A stretch of 36,688 bases of DNA, taken from NCBI GenBank assembly GCA_963743595.1, contig CAVURW010000248.1:1-36688 (forward strand), in the 5' to 3' direction. The translations under genes were made by a program, and so were the position numbers. Positions 31,099 to 36,688 of this stretch are shown here, piece by piece. Positions within the stretch are counted from its first letter, which is position 1; every line of letters begins with the position of its first letter. Source of the DNA: CAVURW01 sp963743595 (GTDB lineage Bacteria; Verrucomicrobiota; Verrucomicrobiia; Methylacidiphilales; UBA1321). The notes beneath the pieces are model-generated. The model saw only the letters and a list, made by a program, of their open reading frames with translations, was not told the origin of the DNA and searched no databases.

Positions 31099-32364
31099 AT
31101 GGAGGGACTTTATGTTGAGCCCATGGGAACATTCTACAGTGATTTTGACCGCGAATGTTTGCATGATGCGTTTAATCCTGCGCGGACGATGGATTTTCGA
31201 TCCGTTTTTCATCAAGATCGCGACCGGGTTTTGTTCACGCCTTCCTTTCGGCGGTTGCAATCGAAGACACAGGTTTTTCAATCGGGCGAGTACGATTTTT
31301 ACCGCACTCGGCTGACACATTCGCTGGAAGTGGCGAACATTGCCAAATCGATCGCCGTTTGGTTGCGTCGCCTGCATCCCGAGATCGAGTTGGACGCTGA
31401 TTTGATCGAAGCGGTCTGCCTGGCGCATGACATCGGTCATCCTCCATTCGGTCACAACGGCGAGCGCATTTTGAACAAGATGATGAGTCCGTACGGCGGT
31501 TTTGAAGGCAACGCGCAGTCCGTTCGTATGCTCACGCGCACCGTCTACAGCCGGACGACGCAGCGCGGCGGGATGAGCCCCAGCCGAGCGCTCCTGGATG
31601 GTATTTTGAAGTACAAGCGTCTCTATAAAGATCGAGGCGCCAGTGATAATCACTTCCTCTACGATGACCAGGAAGATCTGCTCGTGTTCTGCTACGGAAC
31701 GAATGATTTGGGTGACGAACCCAACAAGGTGAAGAGCCTGGAGTGCCAAATCATGGACTTGGCCGATGACATCGCCTACTCCTGTTTCGATTTAGTTGAT
31801 GGCGCGCAGGCGCGGTTCATTACCACGGATCGCATGGTGCAATGGGGTGCTGAAAATGAGTTGGATAGCGATGTGCGATCGCATTTTTCTGCTCTGGTGG
31901 AGATGGTGCGAATCAATCGAATCGTGCCGCGAATTAGCCGTGTGGTGGGTGACTTGATTCAGAGCGTGGGGGCGGAGCGCGTGAAGGGACCGGTCGCAAA
32001 TCTGAGTCAACGTCACGCGTGGAGATTGGCCGTGGCGGGGAATGCTGAAAAGCGGATCGCGCTGCATAAGCGTCTCTGTTCGGACCTCGTTTATGGCAGC
32101 AGTGCCTTGCGCCAAATTGAGTTTAAGGGAACGCACTTACTTCAATCTCTAGGCGGAGCGCTTTTTGACAATTACCTGGGCAATGGCAAAGAGATGATGC
32201 TCCTGCCGACCTCCGTACATCGGCAGATTCTCGCTTCAAGCGATGCCGCCTTGCGCGCGCGGCTGGTGTGCGATTATGTGAGTGGGATGACCGACGCCTA
32301 CGCGGTGCGGAGCTATAAACGGTTGTTCGATCCCAATTACGGGTCGATATCGGAGCTGATTTGA
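31099..32364 (+). CDS. dgt: dGTP triphosphohydrolase-like HD-domain protein
   Basis: A 421-residue HD-domain nucleotide triphosphohydrolase that splits dNTPs, typically dGTP, into nucleoside and triphosphate. The hallmark residues are present: FRSVFHQDRDRVLFTPSFRRLQSKTQVF, RLTHSLEVA with His74, the HD pair His110-Asp111 in AHDIGHPPFGHNGE, and LADDIAYSCFD later. It appears to be the shorter type-2 form rather than the E. coli Dgt form. ATG at 31099 is used; a second ATG eight codons in is equally possible. One base separates it from the GT2 gene, suggesting a shared transcript. Confidence 0.93.
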   Translation: MEGLYVEPMGTFYSDFDRECLHDAFNPARTMDFRSVFHQDRDRVLFTPSFRRLQSKTQVFQSGEYDFYRTRLTHSLEVANIAKSIAVWLRRLHPEIELDADLIEAVCLAHDIGHPPFGHNGERILNKMMSPYGGFEGNAQSVRMLTRTVYSRTTQRGGMSPSRALLDGILKYKRLYKDRGASDNHFLYDDQEDLLVFCYGTNDLGDEPNKVKSLECQIMDLADDIAYSCFDLVDGAQARFITTDRMVQWGAENELDSDVRSHFSALVEMVRINRIVPRISRVVGDLIQSVGAERVKGPVANLSQRHAWRLAVAGNAEKRIALHKRLCSDLVYGSSALRQIEFKGTHLLQSLGGALFDNYLGNGKEMMLLPTSVHRQILASSDAALRARLVCDYVSGMTDAYAVRSYKRLFDPNYGSISELI

Positions 32365-32365
32365 G

Positions 32366-33130
32366 ATGGAGAATGCTGCGGGGCGTCGACCGTTGATCGT
32401 GGTCCCCACGTTTCGAGAACGGGACAATCTGCCCCATTTTACAGAGCGTGTCTGGAAGGCGGTTCCGGAGAGTTCCATTCTGGTGGTGGACGATTTTTCG
32501 GGTGATGGCACGCCGGGTTGGGTGGCGGAGCATGGGGAGTACGAGAAGCGGCTTTTCATTCTGGAGCGGCCGGGGAAGATGGGGCTGGGTTCTGCGTATC
32601 GGGACGGATTTCGCTGGGCGCTTGATTTGCAAGAGAATGAGGGGATCAGCGCGATTGTTCAATTGGATGCCGATTTATCTCACGATCCCGCCACCATTCC
32701 CGCGATGTTGACGACGCTGGATCGGGCTGATGTTTCGGTCGGCACACGATATGCCAAGGGTGGGGGAATCGAGCGTTGGTCGATGGATCGCCTGATGCTA
32801 AGCCGATTTGCGGCTGTCTACGTGCGCGTGCTGACCGGGATGCCGCTCAGCGATCCCACCGGCGGATTCAAAGCTTTTCGGCCCGATGTTTTAAGGAAAA
32901 TAGACTTCGCCACTGCCAAGTCCGAAGGCTACGCATTTCAAATCGAAATGAATTGGCTGGTCTGGAGGGCTGGCTATCGTATTGAGGAAGTCCCCATTAT
33001 TTTTGGAGGAAGACAGGCGGGGATGTCGAAAATAACTGGCAAGATTGTCCGCGAGGCCGTATGGAGGGTACCTTGGCTGGGCATGCGGGGGCTTTTTCGA
33101 CCGCGCGCCAAACCAGAATCGCCATTATGA
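32366..33130 (+). CDS. Polyprenol-phosphate mannose synthase-like GT2
   Basis: A 254-residue glycosyltransferase family 2 enzyme of the DPM1 type. It has VVPTFRERDNL near 10-20, VVDDFSGDGTPG, then the catalytic LDADLSHDP, and the family-typical SDPTGGFKAFR and GYAFQIEMNWLVWRAGYRIEEVPI. There are no membrane helices, so it is the soluble form that loads a sugar from GDP-mannose (or similar) onto polyprenyl phosphate. The next gene, overlapping by four bases, encodes a GT-C enzyme that would use such a lipid-linked sugar. The exact sugar is inferred from the family only. Confidence 0.9.
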   Translation: MENAAGRRPLIVVPTFRERDNLPHFTERVWKAVPESSILVVDDFSGDGTPGWVAEHGEYEKRLFILERPGKMGLGSAYRDGFRWALDLQENEGISAIVQLDADLSHDPATIPAMLTTLDRADVSVGTRYAKGGGIERWSMDRLMLSRFAAVYVRVLTGMPLSDPTGGFKAFRPDVLRKIDFATAKSEGYAFQIEMNWLVWRAGYRIEEVPIIFGGRQAGMSKITGKIVREAVWRVPWLGMRGLFRPRAKPESPL

Positions 33131-36100
33131 CGACATTATCGAGCAAGGCTATTGTAAAGACCTATCCGGACGCGTTGCCGGAACGGTTTGAGCGCTGGGA
33201 TTTCATCGGTGCTGGCTTGGTCTTTTTGATTACTCTGAGCCTCTACATCGCGACGTTGGCACCGAATGTGACCTTGGAAGATTCCGGCGAATTGATCACC
33301 GGTGCCGCGACGTTCGGCGTTCCCCATGCGCCTGGTTATCCGCTCTTCGCACTGACCGGGTTTCTGTTCACCCGTCTGATTCCGTTTGGGAACTTGGCGT
33401 GGCGTGTCAACTTGGAGTCGGCCTGCTTTGGTGCCGCGGCAAACGCGGTTCTGTGCCTGTTGATTTCTCATTCCGGCAGATGGTTCCTTCAGCGGTGGGT
33501 CATCACGGAACGTCAAGCCACCCTGCGTCCCTACGCGGTTTACTGCGCCATGTTGGCCACTCTGACACTGGGTTTCAGTGACGTGATGTGGAGTCAGTCG
33601 ACCATCACGGAAGTGTACTCGCTCAATGCGCTGTTCGTGAATCTGGTTTTGCTGACGTTCTATCGGTGGATGCTCAAGCCCAGCGACACCATGCGATTAA
33701 TCGTGTGCGTGGGCGTTTTTGGGCTCGGATTAACGAATCACCATACCTTGATTCAGATGATCCCCGCGTTGTTGGGCGCTTCGTTTTTACTTTCTTTGTT
33801 TAAAAAGCAGCCTTCAAGCGAGTTTTACTCGATGTTCATCGCGGTCTGTCTCTTTAGCCTCTCGATTCTGACTTTCCTGAGTTGGTTGTCTCATGATGAC
33901 GTTGCCCCGGATCGGGTCGGATTGGTTAAGACGAAGAGTTTGCACACGGTCTGCGAAATGATGGCTCGGATCATACTGGGTAGTACACTGCTTCTCTCCA
34001 TCGTCTTCATGAGGAAGTTTTCCATTACGAAAGTGCTTACGGGTGCTGGTGTGACTTTGGCGCTGTTCTTGTACGCGAACTACAGTTGGGATCCTGTAAA
34101 TTCCCCGTATCAAGTTCGCTACGCGTTTTCTACCGATCACCCTTGGGTCTGGGGGAATTACGCGACACGGGGTTGGGCGCAGTTGAGCGAGAGCTCGATC
34201 CCGATGTTGCTTCTAGCGATGACCGCAATCGGCCTTCTCTACTCTTCGACACTGAATTGGCGCATGGTGCAGGGGATGTTTCTGGCCGGATGGCTGGGCT
34301 TGGTTCCCTACTACTACGAGATGCTGGCTTCCGAAACCAATCCACCGATGAACTGGGGTCACGTGGCCACTCAGGGTGGATTTTACTATGAAGTGACACG
34401 TCAGCAATATCCGATGAGTTTGCCAAATTTGCTTAAAAACACATTAGGTGTGCATCTCGGTGTTTATGATAAATCAGATAATCAAGACACATTAATCGGG
34501 CATCCCCACTATTTCTCGCGTCTTATGAAGACGTTTCAATATTATTGTGAAGATCTTGACGATAATTTTTCTGTTCCGCTCATATTCATTCCATTGGTGT
34601 TTCTGATCTTTGTTTCTCGATTGGATCGAAGTCAATTGGCCTGGACGCTCTTTCTCCTGGTTGCCATGTTCACCTTAGGGTTCATGTTGCACATCATCGA
34701 GCCGCCACAAAATTTCGATCAATTGTCGAATCTAAACTATAAGGTATTTTTCCTGCAATCGCATTGCATTTTGATTATTTTCTTGGGGTATGGTGCTTTG
34801 TCGGGCGTCGTGTTCTTGTATGAGATATCAGATCCCATTTTGATCCGCGACTATGGGCGTTATTTCGGTCCAGCTATGCTGTTTATCACCTTAGTTCCGC
34901 TCTGGAACAATTTTGATGACTGTAATCAAGCGGATCACTGGTTTGGGTGGCAGTATGGCTATGATATTCTGAAGCCATTGCCTAAAAACGCGGTCTATTT
35001 CGGCGGCAATGACCCTGGACGCTTCGTTCCCACCTACATGGCTTTTGTGGAGAGTCAGCAGGATAAAATGTGGAAACGTGACCCGGATTTTGATCGTAGA
35101 GATGTGTTTGTGATTACGCAAAATGCTTTGTGTGACGAGCAATACACAGACTACATTTTAGATCAATATGATGCGCGATTTAAGCCGAAGTCGCTGACGC
35201 CTTTCGAGAAATGGTTGGGGCGAGATACTTGTTATCCCACGGAGACCTTGCACCTGGCGACTTACGATGATGTGGAGAAAATGTGGTCGAACTACTATAG
35301 AAACTACGCGAGTCCCACCTCCGCTCAGGATAAGGTATTTGAGGTAAATGGTGACGTGGCCAAATATATATTTGATCATAATCCCGACCGGACGTTTTAT
35401 GTCGAGCAGAGTATCCCCATTGATTGGATGCAGCCTTACATGATTCCGGATGGCTTGATCTTTCGACTCAACCCGAAACCACTGGATAAAATTCCCGATG
35501 ACGTTATGGAGAAGGATAAGGCCTTTTGGTTGAACTATGCCGGGCATTTATTGGGTGATCCGAAGTTTCTTGTCGATACGGATGCCCGTCATTGGAATTC
35601 CGTTTTAGTGATGAATCGTGGTCGGTGGTGTCAGACACGAGGGATGGTAAAAGAGGAAGAGTTTTATGAGAAGCTATCCATTCTTCTTTGCCCCTATAAT
35701 TTCGAGCCGATCCAAGATTTAATGGCATTATATTTGAGCCAAGCCCGATATGACGACATCATGAAGCTCCTGGATGAGGCGCAAGCCAATGATCCGCGCA
35801 ATGATTCGTTCGAGTCTGACCGTAAGTTCTACCAAAAACAACGCGATCTCAGTGGCCAGGAAAAGGATTTGCGTCAAGCGATTGATAAGAGTCCGGATGA
35901 TCAATTTGCCCTCCTGCGCCTAGCGAAAGTGTTAGAGTCTGAAGGTAATTTTGAAGGGATGAAAACGGCGCTACAGAGATCGGCTCGAGCAGGCAAGTGG
36001 GAGAAGCTAGACGAAGGTGATGTGATGCATTATTTTGGTGAGATCGTCCGTCGCCCAGATGCCGCAGTAACCTTCATGCGCGTTCGACAAGAACTGGAAC

Positions 36101-36522
36101 CTAAGGACGCGCACATTCCCTACGCGATCGCCACGTATGAAGTTCAAGAAGGCGACTTGCGGGGTGCCATCCAAGATATTGCACGCTCCATTGACCTGGG
36201 CGGTGCGGAAGCGCGCGCTTCAGCACGGCTCGACCCCCGCTTAAGCGGTCTCTTGCGTTTCCCTGAATTTGTAGCGCTCGTGAAACCGCAACCCGGCGAC
36301 GACAACGTCACCCTGCCTGCAACCAACAGCGTAGAGACCAATTCAATCTCAACAACCCCGACCAATGGCGTCGCGAGTACAGTGACCTCCACAAATACCA
36401 CCGCACCAATCTCCACCAACGCCATCGCAACCAATTCAGTGAGCACGCCAAGTCCGTCGCCAAAACCAACTGCAACGCACGGACCGAGCACCATCCCGAA
36501 GCGGAAGAAGAAGACGAGCTGA
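33127..36522 (+). CDS. Giant DUF2723 GT-C glycosyltransferase with TPR-like and Thr/Asn-rich tail
   Basis: A 1131-residue membrane protein. The first membrane helix (about 27-45) is followed by the GT-C loop TLEDSGELITGA with the acidic pair near 51-55 and HAPGYPL at 67-73, the DUF2723 signature related to protein O-mannosyltransferases. About a dozen helices extend to roughly 600, then a soluble domain. A TPR-like helical region spans about 860-1040 (QDLMALYLSQARYDDIMKLLDEA). The tail of about 70 residues is rich in Thr, Ser, Asn and Pro and ends in KRKKKTS. ATG at 33127 overlaps the GT2 stop (ATGA); an ATG 22 codons upstream would overlap more. It probably transfers a polyprenyl-linked sugar to extracytoplasmic proteins or glycans. 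Confidence 0.85.
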   Translation: MTTLSSKAIVKTYPDALPERFERWDFIGAGLVFLITLSLYIATLAPNVTLEDSGELITGAATFGVPHAPGYPLFALTGFLFTRLIPFGNLAWRVNLESACFGAAANAVLCLLISHSGRWFLQRWVITERQATLRPYAVYCAMLATLTLGFSDVMWSQSTITEVYSLNALFVNLVLLTFYRWMLKPSDTMRLIVCVGVFGLGLTNHHTLIQMIPALLGASFLLSLFKKQPSSEFYSMFIAVCLFSLSILTFLSWLSHDDVAPDRVGLVKTKSLHTVCEMMARIILGSTLLLSIVFMRKFSITKVLTGAGVTLALFLYANYSWDPVNSPYQVRYAFSTDHPWVWGNYATRGWAQLSESSIPMLLLAMTAIGLLYSSTLNWRMVQGMFLAGWLGLVPYYYEMLASETNPPMNWGHVATQGGFYYEVTRQQYPMSLPNLLKNTLGVHLGVYDKSDNQDTLIGHPHYFSRLMKTFQYYCEDLDDNFSVPLIFIPLVFLIFVSRLDRSQLAWTLFLLVAMFTLGFMLHIIEPPQNFDQLSNLNYKVFFLQSHCILIIFLGYGALSGVVFLYEISDPILIRDYGRYFGPAMLFITLVPLWNNFDDCNQADHWFGWQYGYDILKPLPKNAVYFGGNDPGRFVPTYMAFVESQQDKMWKRDPDFDRRDVFVITQNALCDEQYTDYILDQYDARFKPKSLTPFEKWLGRDTCYPTETLHLATYDDVEKMWSNYYRNYASPTSAQDKVFEVNGDVAKYIFDHNPDRTFYVEQSIPIDWMQPYMIPDGLIFRLNPKPLDKIPDDVMEKDKAFWLNYAGHLLGDPKFLVDTDARHWNSVLVMNRGRWCQTRGMVKEEEFYEKLSILLCPYNFEPIQDLMALYLSQARYDDIMKLLDEAQANDPRNDSFESDRKFYQKQRDLSGQEKDLRQAIDKSPDDQFALLRLAKVLESEGNFEGMKTALQRSARAGKWEKLDEGDVMHYFGEIVRRPDAAVTFMRVRQELEPKDAHIPYAIATYEVQEGDLRGAIQDIARSIDLGGAEARASARLDPRLSGLLRFPEFVALVKPQPGDDNVTLPATNSVETNSISTTPTNGVASTVTSTNTTAPISTNAIATNSVSTPSPSPKPTATHGPSTIPKRKKKTS

Positions 36523-36539
36523 GGTGATGTGATTCCGTT

Positions 36540-36688
36540 ATGCCTCTCGAAAATGAAACAACTATCGATGCGATAGGAATTGAAACCATTTCGAATAAGG
36601 TCATCCTTAGCATCATTGATGCTTGGGATTGGAGTGATGAAAAAGTAGCAATACGATACTTGAAGTTGAAGATGTACATAAAGATAAC
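36540..36688 (+). CDS. Start of a small DUF6572-like gene, cut by the window end
   Basis: From ATG at 36540 a frame of 49 codons stays open to the end of the window. The peptide (IDAIGIETISNKVILSIID, then WDWSDEK) resembles the beginning of DUF6572, a roughly 100-residue family found in scattered bacteria, often among immunity or toxin-related genes. The stretch is clearly more AT-rich than its neighbours, which may indicate transferred DNA. Family assignment is tentative since half the gene is missing. Confidence 0.5.
   Translation, partial: MPLENETTIDAIGIETISNKVILSIIDAWDWSDEKVAIRYLKLKMYIKI

Noticed and set aside
1..36688. tRNA, rRNA, CRISPR arrays and insertion sequences
   Set aside because: Looked for and not seen: no cloverleaf or T-loop sequence, no regularly spaced repeats, no transposase or integrase motifs.

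Overview
This window looks like chromosomal DNA of a Gram-negative, non-model bacterium, most likely a member of the Verrucomicrobiota. That placement is inference. It rests on type III glutamine synthetase, several GYF_2-type domains, a MoxR/DUF58/SpoIIM/DUF4129/DUF4350 cluster, a very large DUF2723 protein with TPR-like repeats, and the rarity of clear Shine-Dalgarno sites. Ordinary housekeeping genes surround several less usual accessory blocks. I saw no tRNA, rRNA, CRISPR array, transposase or integrase.

Layout. 1-1.7 kb (minus): truB-ribF, closed off from the next operon by an intrinsic terminator. 1.8-6.1 kb (minus): a compact four-gene operon encoding VirB8-, VirB9- and VirB10-like proteins and a lipoprotein, which are the parts of a type IV secretion core complex, with no ATPase or relaxase in view. 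6.4-6.6 kb: moaD behind a long leader that shares a divergent control region with two small GYF-like genes (7.0-7.6 kb). 7.7-13 kb (plus): an ECF sigma factor, a very large anti-sigma-like membrane protein with repeated DUF4349-type modules, an S41 (CtpA) protease, and a broken ADP-ribosylglycohydrolase gene whose end abuts a convergent TIR-domain gene (13-14.2 kb, minus). 14.3-15.8 kb (plus): two DUF4388/PATAN-type proteins, one fused to a response-regulator receiver. 15.8-18.9 kb (minus): a protein-kinase-fold protein and glnN, separated by a strong hairpin terminator.

19.1-28.2 kb (plus): one nine-gene run, mostly abutting or overlapping: GYF_2-zinc-RDD protein, two B-box-like zinc-finger membrane proteins, a PH-like membrane protein, then DUF4129, DUF4350, MoxR ATPase, DUF58 and SpoIIM. 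It probably encodes a single envelope-associated MoxR/VWA-type system. It is followed by a His/Gly/Asp-rich protein with its own promoter and almost no leader. 29-31 kb (minus): moeB (with rhodanese domain)-clpS-DUF2017, tightly overlapping. 31.1-36.5 kb (plus): dGTPase, a polyprenol-phosphate mannose synthase-like GT2 and a giant DUF2723 GT-C enzyme; the last two look like a donor-making and donor-using pair for envelope or protein O-glycosylation. The window ends inside a small AT-rich gene resembling DUF6572.

The best candidates for under-described biology are the ATPase-less VirB7/8/9/10-like operon, the sigma/anti-sigma/protease module with repeated DUF4349 domains, and the GYF/B-box/RDD additions to the MoxR-DUF58 operon.
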